DNA of 64,000 nucleotides from Youhaiella tibetensis (GTDB taxonomy: Bacteria; Pseudomonadota; Alphaproteobacteria; Rhizobiales; Devosiaceae), in contig NZ_CP041690.1 of assembly GCF_008000755.1 (NCBI RefSeq), positions 4,118,001 through 4,182,000 of the forward strand. Direction: 5' to 3'. The translations under genes were made by a program, and so were the position numbers. Shown piece after piece: positions 9,038 to 17,486 of this stretch. The notes beneath the pieces were generated by a model that did not search any database, had not been told where the DNA came from, and saw nothing but the letters and a program-made list of their open reading frames with translations. Numbering within the stretch: the stretch's first letter is position 1; every line of letters begins with the position of its first letter.

Positions 9038-9379
9038 TCAGGCGGCCGAGAGGGTGGCCGGCTCGGCCCCCTCCAGATCCCAGATCACCGTCATGCGCGC
9101 CACTTCGTCTTCCGGCGCCTTGAGGCGGAAGACGCGATCGGCGCAATCCATGGCGAGCCGGAAGCGGGCGCGGCTCTGCTGGTCGTTGACGACATCCTCG
9201 ACCGCGCCGACCCAGAGCACGAGCGTGCCGCTGGCCACCACGTAGAGATTGCCCGAGATCAGCGCGAAATTGTCGAATCGTTCGGCCACGAGGTCATAGG
9301 CGCGCCCGGACTTGCCCGTCCAATTGGCGCCTCGCGGGAAGCTGGCGACGTTACTGATCTGCTCGAGCCTCGGAACCAT
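9038..9379 (-). CDS. Small conserved hypothetical protein preceded by an SOS box
   Basis: A 113-residue soluble protein of unknown function. I do not recognise the family. It has no signal peptide or membrane span; the centre (FDNFALISGNLYVVASGTLV) looks beta-rich and the region with FRLAMDCADRVFRLKAPEDE helical. The ATG at 9379 has a GGGGG run 5 bases upstream; an ATG five codons earlier lacks one. A perfect GTTC-N7-GTTC box (minus strand) ends 24 bases before the start, which predicts LexA repression and induction by DNA damage. The neighbours (ChaC-like gene, plsC) give no functional hint. Confidence 0.7.
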   Translation of the reverse strand: MVPRLEQISNVASFPRGANWTGKSGRAYDLVAERFDNFALISGNLYVVASGTLVLWVGAVEDVVNDQQSRARFRLAMDCADRVFRLKAPEDEVARMTVIWDLEGAEPATLSAA

Positions 9380-9402
9380 GGCTGCCCCCTGCATCGCGAA
9401 GA

Positions 9403-9417
9403 GAACAAAAATAGAAC
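9403..9417 (-). promoter_or_regulatory. LexA/SOS box (GTTC-N7-GTTC)
   Basis: On the plus strand this reads GAAC-AAAAATA-GAAC, which on the minus strand is the alphaproteobacterial LexA operator GTTC-N7-GTTC with exact half-sites and spacing. It is centred about 31 bases before the ATG of the minus-strand gene at 9379. No plus-strand gene lies close enough to be the target. Confidence 0.8.
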
Positions 9418-9498
9418 AAACCGAACGTTTGTGTCAAGGCCCGACGCGAATGTGACTACAGGTATGGTCCTGAGTCAATTTGCTGTCAATATCTAGTA

Positions 9499-10308
9499 TC
9501 AGGCCTGACGCCCGGTCCGGACCCTCGCCGCCTCGATCCGTTCCCGCAATTGCGGGGTGACGGGGCGGCTGAGGCCCTTGTCTACTGCATCCAACGCAAG
9601 CCGGTCCGAATTGGTTTCAATGGTTTGGACGAGTTGGCTCTGAAATTGCTCGAGCGTAAGGCCGGGCTCGATCGCCGGCAGGAACTCGGCGCGGGCCGTG
9701 CCCGGCCACAGGATCAGCGAATTGCGTCCCCAGAAGAGGCCGGAATTGAGCGCCACCGGCACCACGGGCACGCCCAGTTCCACATACATGCGGGCCAGGC
9801 CCCACTTGTAGTCGGGCTCGGCCAGGGGGGCGCGCCGCGTGCCTTCGGGGAAGATGACGATGCGGCAGCCGCGGGCGATCGCGCCGCGCGCATCCTCCAT
9901 CATGGCCGGGATGGCCTGCCCGCCGCGCGAGCGATCGATGGTGATGGTGTCGAGCGAGGCGGCGGCCCAGCCGAAGAACGGAATGTTCATCAGCTCCTTC
10001 TTGGCGATGAAGGCGGGGCGGACCGTATAGGGCAGGATGGCGAAGATATCCCAGTCGCTCTGGTGCTTGGCCGCAAGGATGCAGCCGCCCGGCGGAATGT
10101 TCTCGCTGCCGGCGACCTCGGTGCGGATACCGACGATCCAGCGCAGCAGGGCCTTGTTGGATTCCCCCCAATACTGGCCGATGCGCCAGTTGAGCTCGAC
10201 CCGGCGGCGCGCGATGATGGCGATGGTGCCCACCACGATCGCCAGGATCACGGTCTGGCCGAGAAACAGCAGGTAGAAAAGCGCCGAACGCAGGGACTGG
10301 ATGAACAA
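9499..10308 (-). CDS. plsC: 1-acyl-sn-glycerol-3-phosphate acyltransferase
   Basis: A 269-residue membrane-associated acyltransferase that makes phosphatidic acid from lysophosphatidic acid. One N-terminal hydrophobic helix (about residues 8-32) is followed by the catalytic HX4D motif in AAKHQSDWDIF, a second block FIAKKEL, and FPEGTRRAP, the glycerol-phosphate binding motif. Length suits PlsC. It lies downstream of ftsX on the same strand, separated by about 157 bases that contain an intergenic repeat, so it is probably transcribed separately. An acyl-ornithine-lipid type acyltransferase is a less likely alternative. Confidence 0.9.
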   Translation of the reverse strand: MFIQSLRSALFYLLFLGQTVILAIVVGTIAIIARRRVELNWRIGQYWGESNKALLRWIVGIRTEVAGSENIPPGGCILAAKHQSDWDIFAILPYTVRPAFIAKKELMNIPFFGWAAASLDTITIDRSRGGQAIPAMMEDARGAIARGCRIVIFPEGTRRAPLAEPDYKWGLARMYVELGVPVVPVALNSGLFWGRNSLILWPGTARAEFLPAIEPGLTLEQFQSQLVQTIETNSDRLALDAVDKGLSRPVTPQLRERIEAARVRTGRQA

Positions 10309-10381
10309 GCGAGCCTCCCGATACCGGAGCTGTCTTGTAAGGGGTGTTTGGGGCTTTGGCGAGGGATGGAGCCTCCCCCCA

Positions 10382-10419
10382 CCCTTGTTCCCTCCCCACC
10401 AGGGGGAGGGAGACCTGCT
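10382..10419. repeat. REP-like repeat, CCCTTGTTCCCTCCCCAC family, copy 1
   Basis: A palindromic unit with arms CCCTCCCC and GGGGGAGGG around a short loop, introduced by CCCTTGTT and followed by AGACCTGCTTG. The same unit recurs at 17732-17765 and 20083-20120. It lies between plsC and ftsX. Confidence 0.7.
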
Positions 10420-10465
10420 TGCCCGATATGCCCCAAAGGCTTGGGAAGGATCGTGGGAGGGGCCC

Positions 10466-11464
10466 TTACGAAATCTCGGTCAGGAAGCGGCGCACGGTCA
10501 TGCGCGAGGTGATGGCAGTGAGGGCGGCGATGACCGGGACCACGGCGGCGATGCCGATGATGCCGTCGATGCCCAGGGCGAAGGTGCCAAAGAAATAGCC
10601 GATCTGGGTGCCGGCGACGTCAGGCGCCACGTTGCCCACGGCCATGGCGACGAGGAAGAAGAAGACGATGGCCGCCACCCCTCCGATCACCCCGCCACGC
10701 AGGCCGATCGAGAGGAACCGCCCCTGGAACTCCCCGGCAATGAAGGCGTTCGAGGCGCCGATGAAATGCAGCACGTCCACGATCTCGCGGTTGGAAGCCA
10801 TGGTGCCGCGCGTGGCGAAGATGATGGCGAGCACGGTCGCCACCACGATCAGCATCAGCACCAGGAGCCCCGAGACCACGATCGTGCCGGCCATGGTGTT
10901 GAGCTGCTGGCGCCAGGCGGCATGGGTATCAAGGCTCGCGCCCTTTACCGCCTTGAGGTCCTCGGTGAGCTTGGCGATATCGGCATCTTCGGGATCGGAG
11001 AGCTCGACGACGACGAGCCGCGGCACTTCGATGGCCGACAGATCGAGCCCGGCGCCCAGCCAGGGCTCAAGAAGCTTGAGGTTTTCCGCTTCGGTCAGCG
11101 CGCGGGCGCTGGCGACGCCGGGGGTGGCTTCGGCCAGGGCCACGGCGGTGCGCAGGTTCGATTCCATCACCTCGCCCTCGACCGGGCGAATCTGGATGGT
11201 GACTTCGCGGCCGACTTCCGCTGACCAGCCGATGGCCGATTTCTGCACCAGCACCACCCCGCCCAGCGTCACCGCCGAGAGGAACGTCATGATGGCGATG
11301 AGCAGCAGCAGCGTGCGCCCGGCGACCGAGCCTTCCGGCACGATCGAGGTGGGACGGCCGCGCCCGAGGGCGCGCACGATGGCCGGCTGCGCCTTGGGCT
11401 TTGGCGGCACGCGCTTGACCGGCGACTTCCTCGACGCGGGAGCGGACTTGACGGCCTTAGCCAT
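10466..11464 (-). CDS. ftsX: Cell division protein FtsX (ABC-type permease)
   Basis: A 332-residue inner-membrane protein that pairs with FtsE to control septal peptidoglycan hydrolysis. A basic, Lys/Ala/Pro-rich cytoplasmic N-terminus (about 60 residues) precedes TM1, a periplasmic domain of roughly 100 residues (with EVTIQIRPVEGEV and TPGVASARALTEAE), and three C-terminal membrane helices, the FtsX layout. I chose the ATG at 11464 (MAKAVKSAPASRK), whose first codons overlap the ftsE stop by 8 bases, the usual coupled arrangement. The frame extends 7 codons further upstream. Confidence 0.93.
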   Translation of the reverse strand: MAKAVKSAPASRKSPVKRVPPKPKAQPAIVRALGRGRPTSIVPEGSVAGRTLLLLIAIMTFLSAVTLGGVVLVQKSAIGWSAEVGREVTIQIRPVEGEVMESNLRTAVALAEATPGVASARALTEAENLKLLEPWLGAGLDLSAIEVPRLVVVELSDPEDADIAKLTEDLKAVKGASLDTHAAWRQQLNTMAGTIVVSGLLVLMLIVVATVLAIIFATRGTMASNREIVDVLHFIGASNAFIAGEFQGRFLSIGLRGGVIGGVAAIVFFFLVAMAVGNVAPDVAGTQIGYFFGTFALGIDGIIGIAAVVPVIAALTAITSRMTVRRFLTEIS

Positions 11465-12116
11465 GGATATTGACCCCACCGTCACGCAGCACCATGCGCG
11501 GATAGCCGAACTTGTCGAGCAGCGGCAATTCGTGGGTGGCCAGGATTATGGTGGTGCCCGAGCGGTTGAGCTCGGCGAAGAGGTGCACCAGGCGCTCCGA
11601 AAGCTCGGGATCGACATTGCCGGTCGGCTCGTCCGCCAGGAGCAGTTCGGGACGGGCGATGACGGCGCGCGCGATGGCGGCGCGCTGCTTCTCGCCGCCC
11701 GAAAGCAGGGGCGGATGGGCGCTCATGCGCTCGCCCAGCCCCACCCAGCGCAGCAGCTCTTCCACGTTCTCGCGGTAGTCGCTCTCCGGCTGGCCGAGCA
11801 CGCGCAGCGGCAGGGCCACGTTCTCATAGGTGGTGAGGTGATCGAGCAGGCGGAATTCCTGGAAGACGATGCCGATATGGCGGCGCATCTGCAGCAGGCG
11901 ATCCTGGTCGAGCTTGGTGACGTCCTGCCCGAACATGGTGATGCGCCCGCGCGAGGGCTTTAGCGACAGCAGCAGCAGGCGCAGGAGGGATGTCTTGCCG
12001 GAACCGGACGGTCCGGTGAGGAAGTGGAACGTACCCGGCTCGACCTTGAAGTTGAGGTCCTTCAGGACCTCCGGCCCCTGCCCGTAGCGCAGTCCCACAT
12101 CGTTAAATTCGATCAA
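11457..12116 (-). CDS. ftsE: Cell division ATP-binding protein FtsE
   Basis: A 219-residue ABC ATPase. Walker A is GPSGSGKTS, the signature LSGGEKQRAAIARA, Walker B LLLADEPTG and the switch histidine is in LATHELP. It drives FtsX at the division septum. I prefer a TTG start at 12116 because GGAGAG sits 7 bases upstream and the product then matches the normal FtsE length (219-222) and start (LIEFNDVGLRYG). An ATG at 12152 would add 12 residues but has no ribosome site. It overlaps ftsX by 8 bases, so they form an operon. Confidence 0.94.
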   Translation of the reverse strand: MIEFNDVGLRYGQGPEVLKDLNFKVEPGTFHFLTGPSGSGKTSLLRLLLLSLKPSRGRITMFGQDVTKLDQDRLLQMRRHIGIVFQEFRLLDHLTTYENVALPLRVLGQPESDYRENVEELLRWVGLGERMSAHPPLLSGGEKQRAAIARAVIARPELLLADEPTGNVDPELSERLVHLFAELNRSGTTIILATHELPLLDKFGYPRMVLRDGGVNIHG

Positions 12117-12204
12117 TGCGCAACTCTCCGAATCAGCGCTTAGCGGCATCATAGAGCAAAAGCGCGGGAGATGCGGCGGATATGGGGTGGATCGGGGGGT
12201 TCGG

Positions 12205-12262
12205 CCCCCTCATCCGCCCTTCGGGCACCTTCTCCCCGACGGGGAGAAGGCGATGAGGCTCG
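12205..12262. repeat. Palindromic intergenic repeat (CCTTCTCCCC/GGGGAGAAGG family)
   Basis: A perfect 10-base inverted repeat, CCTTCTCCCC (12228-12237) and GGGGAGAAGG (12241-12250), nested in CCTCATC ... GATGAGG outer arms. It lies between fumC (3' end at 12341) and the ftsE start. I recall this repeat type as very frequent in Hyphomicrobiales genomes. It could end fumC transcription. Confidence 0.65.
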
Positions 12263-12340
12263 ATCCGGGGGAGCTGGTGTGGAACCGCTGCGTTCCCCAC
12301 CCAAACGGCCCCGGCTCTGCGGCCGGGGGACGAAGGGGGA

Positions 12341-13747
12341 TTAATCCCCCTTCTTGACCTTGAGCGGCCCGACCATGTTCTCGGGCTTCACTTCCGCATC
12401 GAACTCTTCCGCCGTCAGCAGGCCGAGCTCGATCGCCGATTCCTTGAGGGTGGACCCCTTCTTGTGGGCGTTCTTGGCGATCTTGGCGGCGTTGTCGTAG
12501 CCGATCTTGCGGTTGAGCGCGGTCACCAGCATCAGCGAATTGTTGAGGTGTTCGTTGATGCGCTTGCGGTCGGGCTCGATGCCGATGGCACAATTGTCGT
12601 TGAAGGACACGGCGGCGTCGGCGAGCAGGCGCACGGACTGCAGGAAGTTGTAGGCGATGACGGGCTTGAAGACGTTGAGCTCGAAATTGCCCTGGCTGGC
12701 CGCAATGCCGATGGCGGCGTCATTGCCCATGACGTGGACAGCCACCATGGTCATGGCTTCGGACTGGGTCGGGTTGACCTTGCCGGGCATGATCGAGGAG
12801 CCGGGTTCGTTCTCGGGAATGGTGAGCTCGCCCAGGCCCGAGCGCGGGCCGGAGGCCAGCCAGCGCACGTCGTTGGCGACCTTCATGAAGGCGACGGCCA
12901 GTTGCTTCAAGGCCCCCGAAGCGCCGACAAAGGCGTCGTGGCCGGCCATGATGGCGTATTTGTTGGGCCCGGTGACGAAATCGCGCCCGGTCAGGGTGGC
13001 GATCTCTTTGGCGACGGTGACGGCGTAATCCGGGTGGGCGTTAAGGCCCGTGCCGACGGCGGTGCCGCCCAAAGCCAGTTCCTTGAGCTGGGGGAGCGTC
13101 GCCTTTATGGCGGCCAGCGCATAGTCGATCTGGGCCACCCAGCCGCTCATTTCCTGGCCGAGCGTCAGGGGCGTCGCATCCTGCAGGTGCGTGCGGCCGA
13201 TCTTGACGATGCCCATGAACTCTTCGCTCTTCTCGTGGAGCGTGTTCCGCAGCTTTTCGACGCGATGGATGAGGTATCCCTCGATCGCCTCGACCGCCGC
13301 GATGTGCATGGCGGTGGGATAGGTGTCGTTGGAGGACTGGCTCATATTGACGTGGTCATTGGGGTGGACGGGCTTCTTGGAGCCCATCACGCCACCGGCC
13401 ATCTCAATGGCGCGGTTGGAGATCACCTCGTTGACGTTCATGTTGGACTGGGTGCCCGAGCCGGTCTGCCAGACGACGAGCGGGAAATGGTCGGCGAGCT
13501 TGCCCCCGATCACCTCGTCGGCGGCGGCGACGATGAGGTCGCGCGTGGTTTCGTCAAGGAGCCCGAGCTTGTGGTTGGCGAGCGCCGCCGCCTTCTTGAG
13601 GATACCGAAGGCGTGGATGATCTCCTTGGGCATCTTCTCCCCGCCAATGTCGAAATTGGCGAGGCTCCGGGCGGTCTGGGCGCCGTAATACTTGTCGTTC
13701 GGCACGTTGATCGTGCCCATGGAATCGCTTTCTACGCGCGTCGTCAT
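12341..13747 (-). CDS. fumC: Class II fumarate hydratase
   Basis: A 468-residue TCA-cycle enzyme that hydrates fumarate to L-malate. Seen: the [12 protein letters not shown] block, the superfamily signature [26 protein letters not shown], and the N-terminal [14 protein letters not shown]. Length equals the typical FumC (about 463), and it is the oxygen-stable homotetrameric type. GGGGAG precedes the ATG by 8 bases. The terminator of rpmF lies between rpmF and this gene, so fumC has its own promoter. Aspartase and argininosuccinate lyase share the fold but not this N-terminus. Confidence 0.97.
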   Translation of the reverse strand: MTTRVESDSMGTINVPNDKYYGAQTARSLANFDIGGEKMPKEIIHAFGILKKAAALANHKLGLLDETTRDLIVAAADEVIGGKLADHFPLVVWQTGSGTQSNMNVNEVISNRAIEMAGGVMGSKKPVHPNDHVNMSQSSNDTYPTAMHIAAVEAIEGYLIHRVEKLRNTLHEKSEEFMGIVKIGRTHLQDATPLTLGQEMSGWVAQIDYALAAIKATLPQLKELALGGTAVGTGLNAHPDYAVTVAKEIATLTGRDFVTGPNKYAIMAGHDAFVGASGALKQLAVAFMKVANDVRWLASGPRSGLGELTIPENEPGSSIMPGKVNPTQSEAMTMVAVHVMGNDAAIGIAASQGNFELNVFKPVIAYNFLQSVRLLADAAVSFNDNCAIGIEPDRKRINEHLNNSLMLVTALNRKIGYDNAAKIAKNAHKKGSTLKESAIELGLLTAEEFDAEVKPENMVGPLKVKKGD

Positions 13748-13764
13748 GTTGATTGCTCCCCAGC

Positions 13765-13803
13765 GAAAAACGAAACGGCCAGCCCCTGGTGGGACTGGCC
13801 GTT
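13765..13803 (-). terminator. Rho-independent terminator of rpmF
   Basis: Read on the minus strand: a 9-bp perfect stem (AACGGCCAG / CTGGCCGTT, plus-strand 13774-13782 and 13795-13803), a 12-base loop, then a T-rich run. It starts 34 bases after the rpmF stop. Confidence 0.85.
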
Positions 13804-13836
13804 ACAAAAAGATTCAGTCCCGCTTGCGCAAGGAGC

Positions 13837-14016
13837 TTACTTCTTGGCCTCAAGGATCTGCCGGCCGCGATACATGCCGGTCTTGAGGTCGACGTGATGC
13901 GGACGGCGCAGCTCGCCGGAATCCTTGTCCTCGACATAAGCCGTTGCGGACAGGCCGTCGGCCGAGCGGCGGAAGCCACGCTTCATCGGCGAGGTCTTGC
14001 GTTTTGGCACTGCCAT
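13837..14016 (-). CDS. rpmF: 50S ribosomal protein L32
   Basis: A 59-residue basic protein beginning [18 protein letters not shown] and containing [17 protein letters not shown], the alphaproteobacterial L32 form without the four zinc cysteines. It is part of the large ribosomal subunit. The gene stands alone between mtgA upstream and fumC downstream on the same strand, with a strong terminator after it. A TATATAG sequence about 90 bases before the ATG may be its -10 region; no convincing -35 is seen. Confidence 0.97.
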   Translation of the reverse strand: MAVPKRKTSPMKRGFRRSADGLSATAYVEDKDSGELRRPHHVDLKTGMYRGRQILEAKK

Positions 14017-14137
14017 GGTCGTTACTCCACCAGAAATTGAAAAGGACCCGGCCGGACTGCCGCCCGGGGGCGCAACAGGCTGGTCCTGTATTGGATTGGC
14101 CGGTTCTATATAGACTCTTTGTGCCCTTGGCTAGACC

Positions 14138-14161
14138 CAAAAAGCCCCCGCAAAGCGGCTA
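14138..14161 (-). terminator. Likely terminator of mtgA
   Basis: On the minus strand the mtgA stop codon runs into CCGC-TTT-GCGG followed by GGGCTTTTT. The stem is short but the T-run is clear, and the hairpin begins inside the stop codon. Confidence 0.55.
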
Positions 14162-14890
14162 TTTGAGGCAGTCTGTGCGGCTGCCCGCCAGGCGTGCGCG
14201 GCTCTCGACCACCTGGGCGACCTTGAGCAGTTGCGCGGAGGGACTGCCCGGCTTGCGCAGGCGCGGATTGGGCAGCGCCACTGCCATCAGCGAGGCCTCG
14301 TGCCAATCCAGGTCCGCCGCGCTCTTGCCGAGCGCCCGCTGCGTTCCGGCCTCGATGCCGAACTCGCCCACCGGCCCCCACTGGGCTATGTTGAGGTAGA
14401 TCTCCATGATGCGCTTCTTGGGCAGCACCAGGTCGATATAGAGCGCCAGGGGAATTTCGAGCCCCTTGCGAATGAACGAGCGGTTGTTCCAGAGGAAGAG
14501 ATTGCGCGCCACCTGCATGGTGATGGTGGAGGCCCCGCGCGGCTCGCCCCCTTCCCGCCAGATGCGGAATTCGTCACGCAGCGCCCCCACGTCGATCCCC
14601 CAGTGGCGGCAGAACTGGCCGTCCTCGCTCATCATCACCGAAGCCTTGGCGGGGAGCGAGATGGCATCGATCGGCATCCAGATGCGGTCGACCGGGTGGC
14701 CGGTGAAGTAGCGCCGGATCATGGGCAGCGACATCGGATCGACCACGCCATAGACCGGCACCATGACCAGCGGCACCAGCACCGGCAGCGCGATCACCAG
14801 GCCCAGCACCCAGAGCACGACGCGGCGCCAGCGGCGTCTGGGACGCGCCGGTTCTTCGGGACCAGCCGGAACCTCGGCGGTTTCTTCCAT
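14159..14890 (-). CDS. mtgA: Monofunctional biosynthetic peptidoglycan transglycosylase
   Basis: A 243-residue GT51 enzyme that polymerises lipid II glycan chains. A basic N-terminus (RPRRRWRR) leads into one membrane helix (about residues 24-46), then the GT51 domain: MMSEDGQFCRHWGID holds the first catalytic glutamate, GASTITMQVARNLFLW is the conserved substrate block, and KKRIMEIYLNIAQWG holds the second glutamate. There is no transpeptidase domain, and the size fits MtgA. It is divergent from the prenyl synthase gene at 14978, whose product supplies the undecaprenol pathway. Confidence 0.95.
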   Translation of the reverse strand: MEETAEVPAGPEEPARPRRRWRRVVLWVLGLVIALPVLVPLVMVPVYGVVDPMSLPMIRRYFTGHPVDRIWMPIDAISLPAKASVMMSEDGQFCRHWGIDVGALRDEFRIWREGGEPRGASTITMQVARNLFLWNNRSFIRKGLEIPLALYIDLVLPKKRIMEIYLNIAQWGPVGEFGIEAGTQRALGKSAADLDWHEASLMAVALPNPRLRKPGSPSAQLLKVAQVVESRARLAGSRTDCLK

Positions 14891-14977
14891 GCCTAACCCT
14901 TCGCGTCCGCACTGGACAGGACCGTCCGGGCGGTCCAAACCTTGCCCCGGATAACGCGAACGGCCTGCGACCACAAC

Positions 14978-15880
14978 ATGACCGACTTCCAAACCCAGCT
15001 TTCCGGCATTGCCAAGGCAATCGAGGAAGAGCTCGATGCCTATCTGGCCGCGGCGCGCCTGGGCGGGCCCGGCACGCCCCCCGACCGGCTGGTGGCGGCC
15101 ATGCGCCACGGCTCGCTCAACGGCGGCAAGCGCCTGCGCCCGCTGCTCGTGCGCCAGGCCGCGGCGGTCTTCGGCATGGATGGCGCCGCCAGCCTCCAGG
15201 CGGCGCTCGCGGTCGAACTCGTCCATTGCTATTCGCTCATCCACGACGACCTGCCCGCCATGGACGATGACGACCTGCGGCGCGGCCAGCCGACCGTCCA
15301 CAAGGCGTTCGACGAGGCCACGGCGATCCTGGCGGGCGACAGCCTGCTCACCCATGCCTTTGCGCTGCTGGCCGAGGAGAAGTGTCACCCCGACGCCGTC
15401 GTGCGTGTTAGGCTGGTGGCCGAACTCGCCGCCGGATCGGGCGCGGGCGGCATGGCCGGAGGGCAGATGCGCGACATCGAAGGGGAAAGCCAGGGCTTTT
15501 CGGAGGGCGAGATCGCCCTGATGCAGGCCATGAAGACCGGCGCGCTGATCCGCGCCTCGGTGCGCATGGGCGCGATCCTGGGCGGCGCCGACGAGAAGGC
15601 GCTCGCCGCCCTCACCGCCTATGGCGAAGCGGCAGGCCGCGCCTTCCAGCTCGCCGACGACATTCTCGACGTCACCGCCAGCACTGAAGCCATGGGCAAG
15701 GCCACCGGCAAGGACGCCGCCGCCGGCAAGCAGACGCTGGTGAGCCGGATCGGCGTCGATGCCGCCACCCGTCACCTGGGTGAGACCGTAACCGAAGCGA
15801 TCGCCGCCCTTGCCGGCTTCGGCCCCCAGGCCGACGGCCTGCGCGAAACGGCACGCTATTTCGCGGCGCGGGCCCACTGA
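14978..15880 (+). CDS. ispA: Polyprenyl (farnesyl/geranylgeranyl) diphosphate synthase
   Basis: A 300-residue trans-prenyltransferase. The first aspartate-rich motif is in LIHDDLPAMDDDDLRRG (two residues between the aspartates of DDxxxxD, the bacterial short-chain pattern), the second is LADDILDVTAS, and NGGKRLRPLL is the IPP-binding block. The length and the first-motif insertion favour farnesyl diphosphate synthase (IspA); chain length cannot be fixed from this alone. I chose the ATG giving MTDFQTQLSG. The stop overlaps the following GNAT start (TGATG), so they are translationally coupled. Confidence 0.9.
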   Translation: MTDFQTQLSGIAKAIEEELDAYLAAARLGGPGTPPDRLVAAMRHGSLNGGKRLRPLLVRQAAAVFGMDGAASLQAALAVELVHCYSLIHDDLPAMDDDDLRRGQPTVHKAFDEATAILAGDSLLTHAFALLAEEKCHPDAVVRVRLVAELAAGSGAGGMAGGQMRDIEGESQGFSEGEIALMQAMKTGALIRASVRMGAILGGADEKALAALTAYGEAAGRAFQLADDILDVTASTEAMGKATGKDAAAGKQTLVSRIGVDAATRHLGETVTEAIAALAGFGPQADGLRETARYFAARAH

Positions 15881-16356
15881 TGGCGGCGGTCTCCATCCAT
15901 TCGATGGCGGACCGTCCCGACTGGACGCGCGCCGTGGCGCGCTGGTGGCATGCCCAGTGGGGCGAGGCCATGGGCTATACGCCCGAAGGCGGAATAGCCG
16001 CCATCGAGAGCCTCAACGCACCCGAAGGCCGGCAGGCCGCGCTCGTCGCCCTGGTCGACGACGTGCCGGCGGGCAGCGTCTTTCTCACCGACCGCGACCT
16101 CCAGACCCATCGCCACCTGCGCCCCTGGCTGGCCGGGCTCTACGTGCTGCCCGAGTTCCGCGGCCAGGGCGTGGGCGAGGCGCTCATGGCCGCCGCGCTC
16201 GACCGGGCCGCCTATTTCGGCTACGACGCCACCTACCTCTATACCGCCGCGCCCGACTACTACCGCAAGCGCAACTGGCAGACGCTCGAAACCGTCCTCA
16301 TCGGCGAGGAACCGCACGCGATCATGCAATTCCGCCTCGAGGAGCCGGCCCGATGA
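15880..16356 (+). CDS. GNAT family N-acetyltransferase
   Basis: A 158-residue acetyltransferase. The acetyl-CoA binding motif A is LYVLPEFRGQGVGEALMAAAL, whose core RGQGVG reads Q/R-x-x-G-x-G/A, and the late motif AAPDYYRKRNWQ is typical of small GNATs. Substrate unknown. It starts within the stop of the prenyl synthase gene and ends within the start of the MOSC gene (ATGA). This gives a three-gene translational chain whose functional link is not obvious. Confidence 0.88.
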   Translation: MAAVSIHSMADRPDWTRAVARWWHAQWGEAMGYTPEGGIAAIESLNAPEGRQAALVALVDDVPAGSVFLTDRDLQTHRHLRPWLAGLYVLPEFRGQGVGEALMAAALDRAAYFGYDATYLYTAAPDYYRKRNWQTLETVLIGEEPHAIMQFRLEEPAR

Positions 16357-16985
16357 AGCTCATCGCCGTCAATATCGGCAAGCCCGAGCCCATTCCCGCC
16401 AAATCCGCCCTCACCGGCATCTACAAGCGCCCGCAGGCGGGCCCGGTGGCCATCGACCCGCTCGGGCTCGAGGGCGACGCCGTGCTCGACCGCAAGCACC
16501 ATGGCGGGGTGGATCAGGCCGTCTATGTCTATTTCCAGGCCGACTACGACTGGTGGGACGCCCAGATGGGCAGCGCCTTCGCACCGGGCACGTTCGGGGA
16601 GAACCTGGTCATCTCGGGCATTGACGGACGGACCGTCTCGGTGGGAGACCGCTTCGCCATCGGCCCGGTCGTGCTCGAAGTCACCTGCCACCGTACGCCC
16701 TGCTCGGTCTTCGCCGCGCGCATGGGCGACCCCAAATGGCTCAAGACCTTTTACCGCGCCGGACGCCCGGGCGCCTATTGCCGGGTGATCGCGCCCGGCG
16801 CGGTCGAAGCCGGCATGGACGTGGGCTACGAGCCGTTTGCGGGCGAGCAGGTCACCATCGGCGAATTGCTGGCGCTCGAGGGTCAGCGCGAGATTGCCCG
16901 CGACACGCTCGAGAGGGCACTGCGGGCGCCGGTTCACTACAAGATGCGCGAGGACTTCGAGGCGCGTCTTGCCACCCTTTTCTGA
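16353..16985 (+). CDS. MOSC domain-containing protein (YiiM-like)
   Basis: A 210-residue protein with a MOSC domain, the fold of the molybdenum cofactor sulfurase C-terminus. Seen: LGLEGDAVLDRKHHGGVDQAVYVY and TFGENLVISGID, then VTCHRTPCSVF with the cysteine that would bind sulfide or the cofactor in related proteins. The layout resembles E. coli YiiM, linked to detoxification of N-hydroxylated bases with the molybdoenzyme reductase system. It is coupled to the upstream GNAT gene by an ATGA overlap. Confidence 0.88.
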   Translation: MKLIAVNIGKPEPIPAKSALTGIYKRPQAGPVAIDPLGLEGDAVLDRKHHGGVDQAVYVYFQADYDWWDAQMGSAFAPGTFGENLVISGIDGRTVSVGDRFAIGPVVLEVTCHRTPCSVFAARMGDPKWLKTFYRAGRPGAYCRVIAPGAVEAGMDVGYEPFAGEQVTIGELLALEGQREIARDTLERALRAPVHYKMREDFEARLATLF

Positions 16986-17003
16986 CCAAAGAGCAGTTTT
17001 TCG

Positions 17004-17486
17004 ATGAGTCTTGAATCCGTAAAGGCCGACCTCGCCGCCCGCGCTCCCGATCTGACGGTCCTCGTCACCGACAATTCCACCGCCACCGTGGACCTCGCCG
17101 CCCAGGTGCATGGGGTCGAGCCCGGCCAGATCGCCAAGACCCTGTGCATCCGCGTCAATGGCGAGGTCTTTCTGCTGGTGACGCGGGGCGATGCGCGGCT
17201 CGACAACGCCAGGGCCAAGGCGGCATTCGGCGGGCGCCCGCGCATGCTGGGCGCCGAGGAAGTCGAGGAACTGACCAGCCACAAGGTCGGTGGCGTCTGC
17301 CCCTTCGGACTGCCGGGGCCGATGACGATCTATCTCGATGAATCGCTCAAAATCTATGACGAGGTGATCCCGGCGGGCGGTTCGACCCATGCCTCGGTGC
17401 GGTTGCCGCTGGAGCGGCTGGCGGAGCTGGTGGGCGGCAAGTGGGTGAGTGCGTGCCAGGTGCCGACGGCTGAGGCGGCGCAGTAA
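17004..17486 (+). CDS. YbaK/EbsC family protein (Cys-tRNA(Pro)/aminoacyl-tRNA deacylase type)
   Basis: A 160-residue single-domain protein of the YbaK/ProX editing fold, which hydrolyses mischarged aminoacyl-tRNA. Seen: GQIAKTLCIRVNG with the conserved lysine, and GGVCPFGLPGPMTIYLDESL, whose GGVCPFGL is the family active-site block. The C-terminus has the G-G-S-T substrate loop (IPAGGSTHASVRLP). It follows the MOSC gene by 18 bases. Whether it edits Cys-tRNA(Pro), Ala-tRNA(Pro) or another charge cannot be told. Confidence 0.9.
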   Translation: MSLESVKADLAARAPDLTVLVTDNSTATVDLAAQVHGVEPGQIAKTLCIRVNGEVFLLVTRGDARLDNARAKAAFGGRPRMLGAEEVEELTSHKVGGVCPFGLPGPMTIYLDESLKIYDEVIPAGGSTHASVRLPLERLAELVGGKWVSACQVPTAEAAQ

